Shown: in pieces, positions 46,261-55,391 of the stretch | Layout of the letters: every line of letters starts with the position of its first letter | Numbering within the stretch: position 1 is the first letter of the stretch | NCBI RefSeq assembly: GCF_030440595.1 | Contig: NZ_CP047452.1 | Coordinates: forward strand, 682,001 to 746,000 | From: Corynebacterium glucuronolyticum DSM 44120 | GTDB taxonomy: Bacteria > Actinomycetota > Actinomycetes > Mycobacteriales > Mycobacteriaceae | Length of the DNA: 64,000 nt | Direction: 5' to 3' | The notes under the pieces: generated by a model | Databases searched by the model: none | The model's input: the letters and a program-made list of their open reading frames with translations, nothing else | Told to the model about the DNA's origin: nothing | Program-made: the position numbers and the translations under genes

Positions 46261-46301
46261 TTAGGCGAAAAAAATAATTCCTAATGAACCAGTAATGAGT
46301 C

Positions 46302-46346
46302 CATAACCCAGAGGTCGTTGGTTCGAATCCAGCCCCCGCTACTAAT
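46302..46346 (+). repeat. attR: second 45-bp copy of the tRNA-fMet 3' half
   Basis: Identical to 40061-40105. It starts at the anticodon and lacks the 5' half of the tRNA, so it is not a tRNA gene. It is probably the original 3' end displaced by island insertion. Confidence 0.88.
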
Positions 46347-46348
46347 AA

Positions 46349-46387
46349 AACCCCTTACCCGCAAAGATGCAGGTAAGGGGTTATTTT
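46349..46387 (+). terminator. Original tRNA-fMet terminator beyond attR
   Basis: 11-bp stem AACCCCTTACC/GGTAAGGGGTT followed by ATTTTTAG. Its place right after the displaced tRNA 3' half suggests it once ended the tRNA transcript. Confidence 0.8.
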
Positions 46388-46920
46388 TAGTTCTACTTTC
46401 ATCGACCGGACTTTGGAGTGGACTTTAGGGGCTAAGGGGAAGCGGGGGTTAAGCGCCAAAACGTGTGTCTTTACAGCGTGTCGGGGTCAAGCGGATAAAA
46501 GTGTGTGTGGGGGGGATGGTGATGGCTAACACGGTGGCCGAGACTGCCACCACTCAGGTAACTCACTTCTAATAGCCTGCCGTTGCGACTGCAAAGGCGA
46601 CAGTATTGGCTGGATTGAGCTGAGGTTTGTCTCGTCGCGCCAGGGAAGTAGGCAGAAAACGCAACCTGTGGCTTTGTCTGTTAGGTGGTTAGTACACCTT
46701 CGCCACGGTATTCACGTGTGTCTTGTGGTGGCTTACCAGGGGTAGTGAACCCTCAAGATTAGTAGCCTGGCTTTTCTTTTGGGCGGAACAAGCGCAGCGA
46801 GACCTGGTTCAGAACCTGTGAGGGGTAGCGCACAGTGCTGACTTGGTTTTCATCGATGAGTGAAACAGACATGAGAAGTTTCGCAAAGGTGAATAGGTTA
46901 TTAATTCTTTCTTAAAACCC
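46388..46920. other. 533-bp spacer, nothing recognised
   Basis: No coding frame with a credible start or family similarity, and no repeat. Confidence 0.4.
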
Positions 46921-46960
46921 TTGAACTGAAATGGTGGTAAGTCTAGATTCACCTAGGTGA
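46921..46960 (+). promoter_or_regulatory. Promoter and operator-like palindrome of the CYTH-ABC operon
   Basis: TTGAAC (46921-46926), 17-bp spacer, TAGATT (46944-46949), then 7 bases to GTG 46957, giving a leaderless transcript. A perfect 12-bp palindrome TCACCTAGGTGA (46949-46960) overlaps the last base of the -10, the transcription start and the start codon, a position where a bound repressor would block initiation. Confidence 0.6.
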
Positions 46961-47877
46961 GTTTTTCTCGAACTACGGTTGGGCGCTTTAAGAGGACTGG
47001 GAGTGTGTTCATAGCTACTGCGTTGGTGGCCTGCATGCACCTGATTCCCGTGCAATCCACTGGTAGCGATGGTGAGTTTTCTCTAGGGATGCTTCCGCAG
47101 GCAATGGCAGCCGAGGTCGCAGACCCTGATTATCAGATCAAGTTGCGACTCGATTCATCTGTCGTTGATTCTGACGGTGGTGTGACCGAGTCTGCTAGGG
47201 AACAACTGCAAGCCGGAACACTACAGAAGGTCGAGGCCGTGGCATATGTGGATACGCCGGACCGAGCTTTGGCTGCCCATGGGTGGACAGTTCGGGTCAA
47301 GCGATCTCAAGAGGAGAATTCCTGCGAGCTGACCTTCAAAAAGAGATTTCCTTTATCGGCATCCGGAGAGCAAGCGCTAGCCAAAGAGAGCGTTAACCAA
47401 GTGCTGCGACTAGCCCGGGAACGTAATTTTGATTCTTCCGACAAAAATTACGATGCTCAGATCAACACAAGCTTTTACACGTCCACTGTGGATTTCTCGA
47501 ATAAGAAAGAGACCAGTTGTTCGCTTCCCTTTCCAACGGAAAAAGAAGCGCTCCAAAAAGTTAACGAATTGCTGCCAGGCAAGCTCGAGAAAGAGCTCGG
47601 TGGGGAAGAAGCAGCTTCTCACATTCTTCGTAACCTAGCGATGTCGAATGTTGTCATTCAACGTACGTGGCCCATAGAGGTGGCTGGTTACACGTCAGAT
47701 CTTGAAGTAACTGAGATGAACAATTCTTACTTTGTTGAGTTATCGGAGAAAGACTCAAGTAGAAAAGACGCAGTTGAAAAACGAGAAAAAATCATAAATC
47801 GGCTGCAACAGCTTGAGCTGCTTAGAGAACAAGATGCGTTCAAAACGTCTATGGTCCTCGACGGAAAGTGGGATTAA
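46957..47877 (+). CDS. Exported CYTH-like domain protein
   Basis: 306-aa protein with a long N-terminal signal: basic FKR, then hydrophobic GSVFIATALVACMHLIPV, and an AMAA cleavage-like site at 49-52 (LVAC at 23-26 could instead be a lipobox). The mature part resembles the CYTH/triphosphate-tunnel fold: YQIKLRL at 59-65 in the place of the ExExK strand, YVDTPDRAL at 97-105, WTVRVKR at 110-116, CELTFKKR at 123-130, and a late strand YFVELSEKD before a final helix. The acidic ExExK residues are not conserved (QIKLR), so it may bind rather than hydrolyse a phosphorylated ligand. Four-base stop/start overlap with the ABC ATPase gene (TAATG). Confidence 0.6.
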   Translation: MSFSRTTVGRFKRTGSVFIATALVACMHLIPVQSTGSDGEFSLGMLPQAMAAEVADPDYQIKLRLDSSVVDSDGGVTESAREQLQAGTLQKVEAVAYVDTPDRALAAHGWTVRVKRSQEENSCELTFKKRFPLSASGEQALAKESVNQVLRLARERNFDSSDKNYDAQINTSFYTSTVDFSNKKETSCSLPFPTEKEALQKVNELLPGKLEKELGGEEAASHILRNLAMSNVVIQRTWPIEVAGYTSDLEVTEMNNSYFVELSEKDSSRKDAVEKREKIINRLQQLELLREQDAFKTSMVLDGKWD

Positions 47878-48977
47878 TGAGTCATCCATACGAGAAGTTG
47901 GCTGCATCGAATCGAAACAAAGAGGCGAATGAGCTAGCAGCAGCCGATAAGAGTCACGTTTCGAGTTCGTCGCAAGGCACATCCATAGAGCTAGACGGGG
48001 TGGCGCGAGAATTCTCTGACGGCACAGGACTGCATCCCTCCTCAGTTCGTATCGATGCAGGGGAGTTCGCGTCGATTCTCGGTCCATCCGGTTGTGGCAA
48101 GTCAACCATGTTGCGCTGCATTGCAGGGCTGGAAACGCCTGATGCGGGACGAATCGCCTTCGGATCCACCAACGTCTTTGACGCGGAGCTGGGCATTAAT
48201 GTGCCTCCGAATCGCCGCGGCTTGTCCATGGTGTTCCAAGATTTGGCGCTGTGGCCTCACATGACGGTGGAAAAGAATGTTGAGTTCCCACTAACCGTCG
48301 GAAAGCGAAAAGTGCCGGCGGGGGAGCGACAGCGACGCGTGCAGGAAGCATTGGAGAAAGTGGGGATCGCTAGCAAAGCCCAGCAACGCCCGCAGCAACT
48401 TTCCGGTGGTCAGCAGCAACGCGTGGCTATCGCTCGCGCAATCGTCTCCCAACCACGCGTCATCCTCATGGACGAACCGTTATCAGCCCTAGATGCGGCG
48501 CTGAGGCAGCAAATTCGTGGAGAGATCACGTCCTTAGCAAAGAAGCTTGGGGTGACGGTTCTCTACGTCACGCATGACCAGTCAGAGGCACTGGCGATGA
48601 GCGACCGCGTCATAGTCATGGAACAGGGCGAAATCGTACAGTTCACGAGCCCCGTGGAGATCTACACGCATCCAGCCAATGACTTCGTTGCCACGTTCGT
48701 CGGACATATGAACAGAGACTCGGCCGGACGAACCTGGCGGCCAGAACACATTTCTATCAGCACCGATGCACTGCAGATGTCCGAACCTCGAAACGCGGAG
48801 TCCCCGGCAGGGAAGCGAATGTACTCGGCCCGAGTGCGGGAGTGCCACTACGTTGGCGGGCGTTACGAGGTGACCGTTAACGTGCAGGGCGCTGATGAGC
48901 CGTGGCTGGTGTACAGCAATCGCGAGGTTGGCCGTTCTGAGAACCTCACCCTCGTGACCACGACGCCGTCAGGTTAA
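47877..48977 (+). CDS. ABC transporter ATP-binding protein (Fbp/AEP/PotA type)
   Basis: 366-aa importer ATPase. Walker A GPSGCGKST at about 72-80, Q-loop VFQDLALWPH, signature LSGGQQQRVAIARA, Walker B VILMDEPLSALD, and the H-loop His in VTHDQSEAL are all present. The C-terminal regulatory (TOBE-like) part is short and divergent. A 35-residue Ser/Ala-rich N-terminal extension precedes the core. ATG 47877 shares bases with the stop of the CYTH-like gene. The subclass handles ferric iron, 2-aminoethylphosphonate, hexose phosphates, thiamine or spermidine. Confidence 0.88.
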   Translation: MSHPYEKLAASNRNKEANELAAADKSHVSSSSQGTSIELDGVAREFSDGTGLHPSSVRIDAGEFASILGPSGCGKSTMLRCIAGLETPDAGRIAFGSTNVFDAELGINVPPNRRGLSMVFQDLALWPHMTVEKNVEFPLTVGKRKVPAGERQRRVQEALEKVGIASKAQQRPQQLSGGQQQRVAIARAIVSQPRVILMDEPLSALDAALRQQIRGEITSLAKKLGVTVLYVTHDQSEALAMSDRVIVMEQGEIVQFTSPVEIYTHPANDFVATFVGHMNRDSAGRTWRPEHISISTDALQMSEPRNAESPAGKRMYSARVRECHYVGGRYEVTVNVQGADEPWLVYSNREVGRSENLTLVTTTPSG

Positions 48978-49044
48978 TCATCGAACGGCGCCGAAAGGGC
49001 ATGTTTTGGCAACCATTCGTGCGGTGTTGCTATCACCACTGTTC

Positions 49045-49065
49045 GTGCAGCGCAGCTGTCTGCAC
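49045..49065 (+). other. Intra-operon hairpin between ATPase and binding-protein genes
   Basis: GTGCAG-N9-CTGCAC stem in the 162-base gap before the binding-protein gene. There is no T-run, so it is more likely an mRNA processing or stability element than a terminator. Confidence 0.3.
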
Positions 49066-49139
49066 AGGTGAAAAATGAAAATTCGCCTCGGGCAGGAAAT
49101 GAAACAGAGACCAGAAAACCGAAAAAAGGAATTAGGATT

Positions 49140-50207
49140 ATGAAAAAGAATAAAATTGTTGGCCTCATCGCAGGTATCGCTAGCTCTGCGCTCGTGCTCA
49201 CGGGCTGTGGATCCGTGGAAACGTCTGAAACAAGCTCAGCAAGCGAAGGCGGAGCCGGGACGTCTTCCTCAGAATGGCAGGCACCTGAGGGCCTTACCGG
49301 AGAAATCTCCTACTACTCGGCAAACCCGCAGGGACTGACCGATGCGCTCGTCGAGGAATTCGAGCAGAAGACCGGCGTGAAGGTCAACGTCTACGCCGAC
49401 ACAACCGGCAAGATCACCGCCCGCATCAAGGCCGAGGAGGCCAACCCACAGGCAGATATCATCTACCTCGCCAGCTGGTCCGCAGCCTCCAAGCAGGCTG
49501 AATCCGGTGCGCTGGAGGAGTACACGCCGGAAGGCTCTGACGCAGTGCATGACAAATGGGTGTCACCTACTGGCCAGTTCATCGGGCGTGATGGCTCCGC
49601 ACTTGCTCTCGTGGTTAACACCGAGGCAACCGATGGGAAGCCGACCGACTGGAAGGATCTTGCCGATGAGCAGTACAAGGATCAGGTCATCATGCCTGAT
49701 CCACGCGAATCCGGTACGGCAGCAGACCTCATCGCTGCGATGGTCTCCAAGTGGGGCGAGGACAAGACCTGGGAGCTGTTTGATTCCCTGTTTGCTAACG
49801 GCATGGTCGTACAGGGCGCAAACGGTCCTGCCCTAGATGCAGTTAAATCGGGCTCTAAGGCTGTTGTTTTTGGTGGCGTTGACTACTCTGCCTACTCCGG
49901 CCAGCAGAAGGGCGAGCCGCTGGAAGTCATTATCCCGGCGTCCGGTACCACGATTACCCCGCGCCCGGTCATGATCATGAAGTCTTCTGATAACAAGGAG
50001 GCCGCCGAGGCCTTCGCTGATTTCATGTTCTCCAAGGAAGCACAAGAAATCTCAGCATCCAAGAACATGATTCCCGGGCGTGAAGACGTAGAAGCCAAGG
50101 CGGGCCCGAACTACAGTGAGATCACGCAGTTCAGCGATGATTGGGACACTATCGTCGATAGTTCTGCAGATATCCGCGATAAATTTGTCGAGCGCTACCT
50201 GAAGTAA
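49140..50207 (+). CDS. ABC transporter substrate-binding lipoprotein (Fbp/AfuA/AEP-like)
   Basis: 355-aa lipoprotein: signal KKNKIVGLIAGIASSALVLT with lipobox LTGC (Cys at about 22), a Ser/Glu-rich linker, then a type II periplasmic-binding fold. Diagnostic parts are EISYYSANPQGL, LVEEFEQKTGVKVNVYADTT, DIIYLASW, LALVVNTEA and WKDLADEQYKDQVIMPDP. This family includes ferric-binding FbpA, sugar-phosphate-binding AfuA and 2-aminoethylphosphonate receptors, so ligand class needs context. The start is ATG 49140, with AAAGGAA upstream. The stop overlaps the permease start (TAATG). Confidence 0.88.
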   Translation: MKKNKIVGLIAGIASSALVLTGCGSVETSETSSASEGGAGTSSSEWQAPEGLTGEISYYSANPQGLTDALVEEFEQKTGVKVNVYADTTGKITARIKAEEANPQADIIYLASWSAASKQAESGALEEYTPEGSDAVHDKWVSPTGQFIGRDGSALALVVNTEATDGKPTDWKDLADEQYKDQVIMPDPRESGTAADLIAAMVSKWGEDKTWELFDSLFANGMVVQGANGPALDAVKSGSKAVVFGGVDYSAYSGQQKGEPLEVIIPASGTTITPRPVMIMKSSDNKEAAEAFADFMFSKEAQEISASKNMIPGREDVEAKAGPNYSEITQFSDDWDTIVDSSADIRDKFVERYLK

Positions 50208-52030
50208 TGGCAAGGAGCACGGAGAAAACGGTAGGCACAGGTTCAGCATTGCGCACTGGAGCTGTTGCCGTGGAAGATCGAGAAGGCAGAGCGCCCGTCT
50301 CCTCAGACGCTAACTCTGACACTGCTCGTCGCAGGACGAATGCTGGAACTGAGGCCGGAAGGCCAGCGGTACAGCAACGAACGGCGACGTACATCATCCT
50401 TGCGATACTGTTGGTCCTCATTGCTGCGCCTTTGCTATCGGTATTGGTCACAGCTTTCACAGGCTATCGCGACGAGCCATCAGCTCTTGGGGTTCTCGCC
50501 CATAGTGAGATGCTCACCGTCATGGGAAACACCGTTTTCCTCTCCGTGCTTGTTGTCCTATTTGCCACAGTCATGGCGGCACCATTGGCGGTTTCCATGG
50601 CGTGGACACCCCTGTCACGTCACTCCTGGATCGATGTCGTGGTCATGGTTCCCTTCATGACACCACCGTTTGCTGCTGCGATGGCCTGGATGGATTTCAC
50701 TAGGTTGGGCGGAGTAGCCGAGCAATTGTTCGGAAAGATAGCAGGATCCGTGGCTCATGATGTCATCTACTCGGTCTGGGGGATGGCTCTCATCATGGCC
50801 TGCGAGCTGTTTCCTTTCCTGTACCTCCTTTTGCGGAACTCGTTTTCCACCGTTCCGGCGTCTCTCATCGAGGCTGCACGGGTCGAGGGCGCGACGTGGT
50901 GGGAGATCGTCTGCCGGATTATCGCGCCAAACATGATCGGCCCGTACTCACTGGGTGTTCTCATCGTTTTCATCAGGGCTGCGGGTGAGTTTGGTACTCC
51001 TGTCACCCTTGGCAACGCCATCGGGTTCCCTGTCCTTGTATCCTCCATCCATCAGAACATCACGGTGGACCCCATCAGTTTCTCCCGCGCGGCCGCTTCT
51101 TCCAGCGTGCTGTTCGCACTCGGCGTGACCGTTTGGGCCATCCAACAGTACGTGTCAAGGAATGATGGGACTAGTGGAGGACGCGTCGCTCGGCCTGTGC
51201 GACTAGCGCCGTCAACGCTCAGCATGGCTGGGATCTGGCTGCATACGACCGCCGTATTCTTGGTGAGTGTCATCATCCCGTACATCTCCATCGTGCTCGG
51301 AGCGATGACTATTCTCCGTTCGCAGCCACCAACTCCCACGAACCTCACCTTTGATTACTTTGAGATTGTGCTGAAAAAGAGCAGTGCACAGGAAGCGCTG
51401 GTTAATTCGGCGGGACTCGGTTTGATCGGTGCGACAGCAGCGATCGTCCTCGCTACCGCCGTGGCACTGTCAGCTCACCGAGTCTGCGCATACGTGCTGG
51501 CAAGGGTGAATGATTTTCTATCCGTCGCGCCGGACACAGTCCCTGGAATAGTTATGGCGGTGGGCTTCATCTTGTTGTGGAACGCCCCCTGGCTTCCGGT
51601 AACGCCGTACGGGACCCGATGGATTCTCGTGCTTGGTTATACGGTGATGTTCCTGCCCATGGCAGTCCAAAACGTGAAAGCTTCGATGGCTTCGGTGTCT
51701 CCGACACTCATCGATGCGGCACATGTTGCAGGAGCAACCCGTGCCGTCACACTCTTCCGGATCATACTTCCGCTGCTTTTGCCGGGAATAATTGCCGGCT
51801 GGCTTCTTTCTTTCCTCGTCGGCATCCGTGAGTTGGTTATGTCTTCACTCATCCGCCCCGCGGATCTCAACTTGTTGTCTCCGTGGATTATGAACCAATT
51901 TGACCAGGGCAATAGGCCTGAGGCCATGGCGATGACGTTGATTGGTGTGGTGAGTTCCACTGTGGTGCTCATCGTCGTCACGGTTCTGCAACGCCGACGT
52001 GAGAACCGGATTGCCAGCGAGGCTGCGTAG
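50207..52030 (+). CDS. ABC transporter fused permease (FbpB/two-domain type)
   Basis: 607-aa membrane protein with two repeated permease units and about 12 helices, like FbpB/AfuB. Both EAA loops that dock the ATPase are visible: ASLIEAARVEGATWWEIVCR at about 218-238 and PTLIDAAHVAGATRAVTLFR at about 500-520. A 55-residue polar N-terminus precedes helix 1 (YIILAILLVLIAAPLLSVLV). ATG 50207 overlaps the binding-protein stop; the stop overlaps the phosphoesterase start (TAGTG). Confidence 0.9.
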   Translation: MARSTEKTVGTGSALRTGAVAVEDREGRAPVSSDANSDTARRRTNAGTEAGRPAVQQRTATYIILAILLVLIAAPLLSVLVTAFTGYRDEPSALGVLAHSEMLTVMGNTVFLSVLVVLFATVMAAPLAVSMAWTPLSRHSWIDVVVMVPFMTPPFAAAMAWMDFTRLGGVAEQLFGKIAGSVAHDVIYSVWGMALIMACELFPFLYLLLRNSFSTVPASLIEAARVEGATWWEIVCRIIAPNMIGPYSLGVLIVFIRAAGEFGTPVTLGNAIGFPVLVSSIHQNITVDPISFSRAAASSSVLFALGVTVWAIQQYVSRNDGTSGGRVARPVRLAPSTLSMAGIWLHTTAVFLVSVIIPYISIVLGAMTILRSQPPTPTNLTFDYFEIVLKKSSAQEALVNSAGLGLIGATAAIVLATAVALSAHRVCAYVLARVNDFLSVAPDTVPGIVMAVGFILLWNAPWLPVTPYGTRWILVLGYTVMFLPMAVQNVKASMASVSPTLIDAAHVAGATRAVTLFRIILPLLLPGIIAGWLLSFLVGIRELVMSSLIRPADLNLLSPWIMNQFDQGNRPEAMAMTLIGVVSSTVVLIVVTVLQRRRENRIASEAA

Positions 52031-52713
52031 TGACGATTACCGATAGTATTTCTACCCACGTCACGGATTGTGCGCTGGGAGTAACGATGGGATATTTCTC
52101 TGACTTGCACCTGGGGGCCGCATGGTCACCGGGATCAGCGTGGATCGAAAGCGTACTTGATTCCGTCGACGTTGATGTCGTTGTTTTCGGCGGTGACCTC
52201 GTAGATCGCAAGAGCGGAACCGCGGAAGATGTCGCTCGCGCGTCTTCGCTTCTCAAGACGATCAGCGATGGTTTAGGCCTTCCCCTTGTCTTAGTGTGGG
52301 GAAACCATGATGCTGCGCTTAACCTTGACCTGGAACTTGCATGGGTCCACGATCATCGAAACATTTTCTGCCCGGGGAGCACCTCCCAGGCTGAGTCGGT
52401 ACGTTTCCCTTCGATTCCCGTTATCTTTCATGCACTAAACGTGGGGGAGCGCAATGACTACAGACATGTCATTGATGCGTACCCCATTGCACACCGGCAG
52501 TCTTCGCCCGATGTCGCACACGTGGGTATTTTGCATACAAGCCTCACAGGAGAGCTTTCCAAGAATCCCTGCCTGCCCACCACACCCTCGGAACTTCGCT
52601 CCAAAAACTACGTTGCCTGGTTGCTCGGGCACGTGCACACCCCGCACATCGTGGGTGACAAACCGCTCATCGGCTGGCCGGGAACGGGCCACTTCTGGCG
52701 TGTCACTGTGTAG
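52030..52713 (+). CDS. Cytosolic calcineurin-type metallophosphoesterase
   Basis: 227-aa dinuclear-metal phosphoesterase. All motifs are present: SDLHLG (D25, H27), FGGDLVDR (D56), GNHD (N92-D94), GILHTS (H169) and GHVHTPH (H201, H203). There is no signal peptide, so it acts inside the cell. It looks SbcD/YkuE-like in core sequence but is alone, without an SbcC partner. The GTG start overlaps the permease stop, showing it belongs to the importer operon and probably works on the imported compound. The substrate is unknown. Confidence 0.85.
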   Translation: MTITDSISTHVTDCALGVTMGYFSDLHLGAAWSPGSAWIESVLDSVDVDVVVFGGDLVDRKSGTAEDVARASSLLKTISDGLGLPLVLVWGNHDAALNLDLELAWVHDHRNIFCPGSTSQAESVRFPSIPVIFHALNVGERNDYRHVIDAYPIAHRQSSPDVAHVGILHTSLTGELSKNPCLPTTPSELRSKNYVAWLLGHVHTPHIVGDKPLIGWPGTGHFWRVTV

Positions 52714-52736
52714 GAAGCGCGACCACTATTCTCTCG

Positions 52737-52775
52737 GCGTGATCATAGGGATCTGGTCTCTCTGCGTGATCATAG
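52737..52775. repeat. Two-copy 27-bp repeat
   Basis: GCGTGATCATAG occurs at 52737 and 52764 with related flanks, in the 258-bp spacer upstream of the UvrA2-like gene. Confidence 0.5.
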
Positions 52776-52971
52776 TGAACTGGGCTGAGGCCGGAGACTC
52801 GTCCCCCTTGGGGTGAATTTGAGAGGCAGGGACCGAAGGCCCTCCACTCCAGTGGTTATTTTTCCTCCTTATGGCTGGACACGCCCATGAGTCCGTATTT
52901 CCTCGCCACTGGTTCGCTTCCTTCTTGACTCCTCAGCATTAAAAACCACAGTGCCCTACAATCGGGTGCAT

Positions 52972-55317
52972 ATGGGTACTGCAGCAGATTCAATGATCCG
53001 GGTTCGCGACGCACACCTCCACAACCTCCGCCATGTGGATGTCGACGTTCCGCGGGGGAAGCTCGTCGCCTTCACGGGAGTGAGTGGATCGGGGAAATCC
53101 TCGCTGGCATTCGGGACGATTCACGGGCAGGCGCAGAGCCGCTACCTGGAATCCGTAGCACCCTTCGCCCGACGGCTCATTGCCTCCGCCGTCGATCCGC
53201 AGGTGGCCTCCATTGAGGGACTACCGCCGTCGGTGGCACTGCAGCAGTCCACCTCGGGAGGCTCGGCGCGCTCCACGGTGGGGACTGTCTCCACGATGAG
53301 CAACACGGTTCGGCTGCTGTTTTCCCGCGTGGGTACGTACCCAGAGGGAATGGGTATTTTATACTCTGATTCTTTTTCTCCGAACACCCCCGAGGGCATG
53401 TGCCCGGACTGTCAAGGCACCGGCGTGCGTCACGTGGCCACGGAAGAATCGATGGTGAAGGACCCGAACCTCACCATCGACGAGGGTGCGATCACCGCGT
53501 GGCCGGGTGCGTGGGCAGGCAAAAACTTCCACGACATCCTCGAAGCGTTGGGCTTCGATATGGACACGCCGTGGCGTGACCTCTCGCGGGAGGATCGGGA
53601 TTGGATCCTGTTCACCGACGAGGAGCCCGTCGTGGAAATCCACCCCATTCGCGGTGCTGACCAGGTACAGCGCACGTACGAGGGCACGTGGCACTCGGTA
53701 CAGTCCTACCTCACCAAGACATTGGCCACCACGCAGTCGGACACGCTGCGCGCTCGCACCTTGTCCTTCATGGAGTCCCACCCGTGCACCACATGTGGTG
53801 GGCGCCGGTTGAAGCAGGAGGCGTTGCGTGTGACCTATGCGGGCCTGCGTATCGACGAGTTCAACGCCCTGCCTCTGGCAGAGTTGACAACGCTCATCGA
53901 GGCGCAACCGGCGACGCAGGAGGCAGAACGGATCCTCATCGGTGCCCTCTTGCCCATCCTCCGCTCCTGCCTCGAGCTCGGCCTCGGACACCTGTCTCTC
54001 GACCGGCAAACAACGACCCTGTCTGCTGGTGAGCTCCAGCGCCTACGGCTGTCCGCTCAGCTCCGCTCGGGACTCTTCGGTGTGCTCTACGTTCTCGACG
54101 AGCCGTCGGCAGGTTTGCACGCATCGGAGCGCCAGGCTCTGGTTCCGCTGCTCAGAAGGCTTATCGACGCTGGGAACTCCGTCATCATCGTCGAGCACGA
54201 CATGGACCTTGTGGCCCAAGCCGACTGGATCGTCGATGTCGGCCCGCGCGCCGGGGAGGGCGGCGGTGAGGTCCTATACTCGGGGCCGACCGCAGGCTTT
54301 GCTGTGGACAGTCCTACCCATGATGCACTCGCGCACAGGGAGGTCACGCTCGTCGACAAGCAACAAACAGAGGCGACCGGAACCGTACCGCTTACCGATC
54401 TGACCGCCCACAACCTTGACCATGTCACCATCGACCTCGGCCTCGGGCAGTTCACCTCCATCGTCGGCGTGTCCGGTTCGGGCAAATCCACCCTCATTTC
54501 TGAGATCGCCCGCGTGGCAGAGGAAAGCGAGGATGTGGACAAGCTCGTCCAGATCACACAGAAACCCATCGGCCGGACACCCCGGTCGTGCCTGGCCACC
54601 TACACCGGGCTGTTCGACAGGGTGCGGAAGCTTTTCGCGCAGACCGATGCGGCGAAGAAACGGAAATGGAACGTCTCTCACTTCTCGTTCAACGTGACCA
54701 AGGGGCAGTGCCCAACATGCAAGGGGGAGGGGAAGATCGAGGTGGAACTCGTATTCCTGCCCGGTTCGTATACGCAATGCCCGACCTGCCACGGCGGGCG
54801 CTTCAACGACGAGACCCTCGAGGTGACATGGAACGGCCTCACCATCGCCGAGGTTCTGGACCTCACCGTCGACGCGGCGGCGGAAGTCTTTACCGGTGAC
54901 AAGACAGTCATGAAATCCATCACTGCCCTGCAGGCGGTGGGGCTTGGCTACCTGCGCCTCGGCCAGGGTGCGCCAGAACTATCCGGCGGGGAGGCGCAGC
55001 GCATCAAGCTGGCGACACACCTGCAGAAAGCACCACGCGGAACGACGATTTACCTTCTCGACGAGCCCACCACCGGCCTCCACCCCGCTGACGCTACGCT
55101 GCTTGTCACCGAGCTTCGGCGCATTGTGGAGCGTGGCGATACCGTCGTCATGGCAGAGCACAACCTGCACGCCATTGCAGCCACCGATCGCGTCATCGAG
55201 ATGGGACCCGGCGCTGGCACCGATGGCGGCACGGTGATTGCTGATACAACGCCAGCGGGACTTGCCGCGATGGACACGCCAACAGGGCGAGTTTTGGCAC
55301 AGTCCCTCGGCGCGTAG
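52972..55317 (+). CDS. UvrA2/DrrC-like ABC ATPase (class II UvrA)
   Basis: 781-aa tandem-ABC protein related to the excinuclease subunit UvrA. Two Walker A motifs ([10 protein letters not shown] at about 40, [10 protein letters not shown] at about 505) and two signature/Walker B sets ([11 protein letters not shown] with [21 protein letters not shown] with [10 protein letters not shown]) are intact. Zinc modules are [24 protein letters not shown] and CPTCHGGR. The roughly 150 residues of the UvrB-binding region are missing, which defines class II (UvrA2), linked to drug or DNA-adduct tolerance. ATG 52972 is supported by TACAAT 9 bases upstream (leaderless). Confidence 0.87.
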   Translation: MGTAADSMIRVRDAHLHNLRHVDVDVPRGKLVAFTGVSGSGKSSLAFGTIHGQAQSRYLESVAPFARRLIASAVDPQVASIEGLPPSVALQQSTSGGSARSTVGTVSTMSNTVRLLFSRVGTYPEGMGILYSDSFSPNTPEGMCPDCQGTGVRHVATEESMVKDPNLTIDEGAITAWPGAWAGKNFHDILEALGFDMDTPWRDLSREDRDWILFTDEEPVVEIHPIRGADQVQRTYEGTWHSVQSYLTKTLATTQSDTLRARTLSFMESHPCTTCGGRRLKQEALRVTYAGLRIDEFNALPLAELTTLIEAQPATQEAERILIGALLPILRSCLELGLGHLSLDRQTTTLSAGELQRLRLSAQLRSGLFGVLYVLDEPSAGLHASERQALVPLLRRLIDAGNSVIIVEHDMDLVAQADWIVDVGPRAGEGGGEVLYSGPTAGFAVDSPTHDALAHREVTLVDKQQTEATGTVPLTDLTAHNLDHVTIDLGLGQFTSIVGVSGSGKSTLISEIARVAEESEDVDKLVQITQKPIGRTPRSCLATYTGLFDRVRKLFAQTDAAKKRKWNVSHFSFNVTKGQCPTCKGEGKIEVELVFLPGSYTQCPTCHGGRFNDETLEVTWNGLTIAEVLDLTVDAAAEVFTGDKTVMKSITALQAVGLGYLRLGQGAPELSGGEAQRIKLATHLQKAPRGTTIYLLDEPTTGLHPADATLLVTELRRIVERGDTVVMAEHNLHAIAATDRVIEMGPGAGTDGGTVIADTTPAGLAAMDTPTGRVLAQSLGA

Positions 55318-55391
55318 CGCGCGTATGGTGTGCTCACTGTAAGAGTGCATCGAGCGACAAACGTCCCGCGCGAAGGCGTGCGGATAGGTGC

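Larger units (their letters stand above)
40106..46301. mobile_element. 6.2-kb integrative island in tRNA-fMet, integrase missing
   Basis: Bounded by the two 45-bp att repeats. It holds a broken IS256-type transposase, a serine protease plus acyltransferase operon, and an IS481-type element. No recombinase gene is visible, so it is a relic or was mobilised in trans. The 3'-truncated IS256 copy next to attL hints that a deletion removed the integration module. Confidence 0.8.

Noticed and set aside
46302..46346. Second tRNA-Met gene
   Set aside because: Only the part from the anticodon to the 3' end is present, with no 5' half, so it is an att duplication and not a tRNA.
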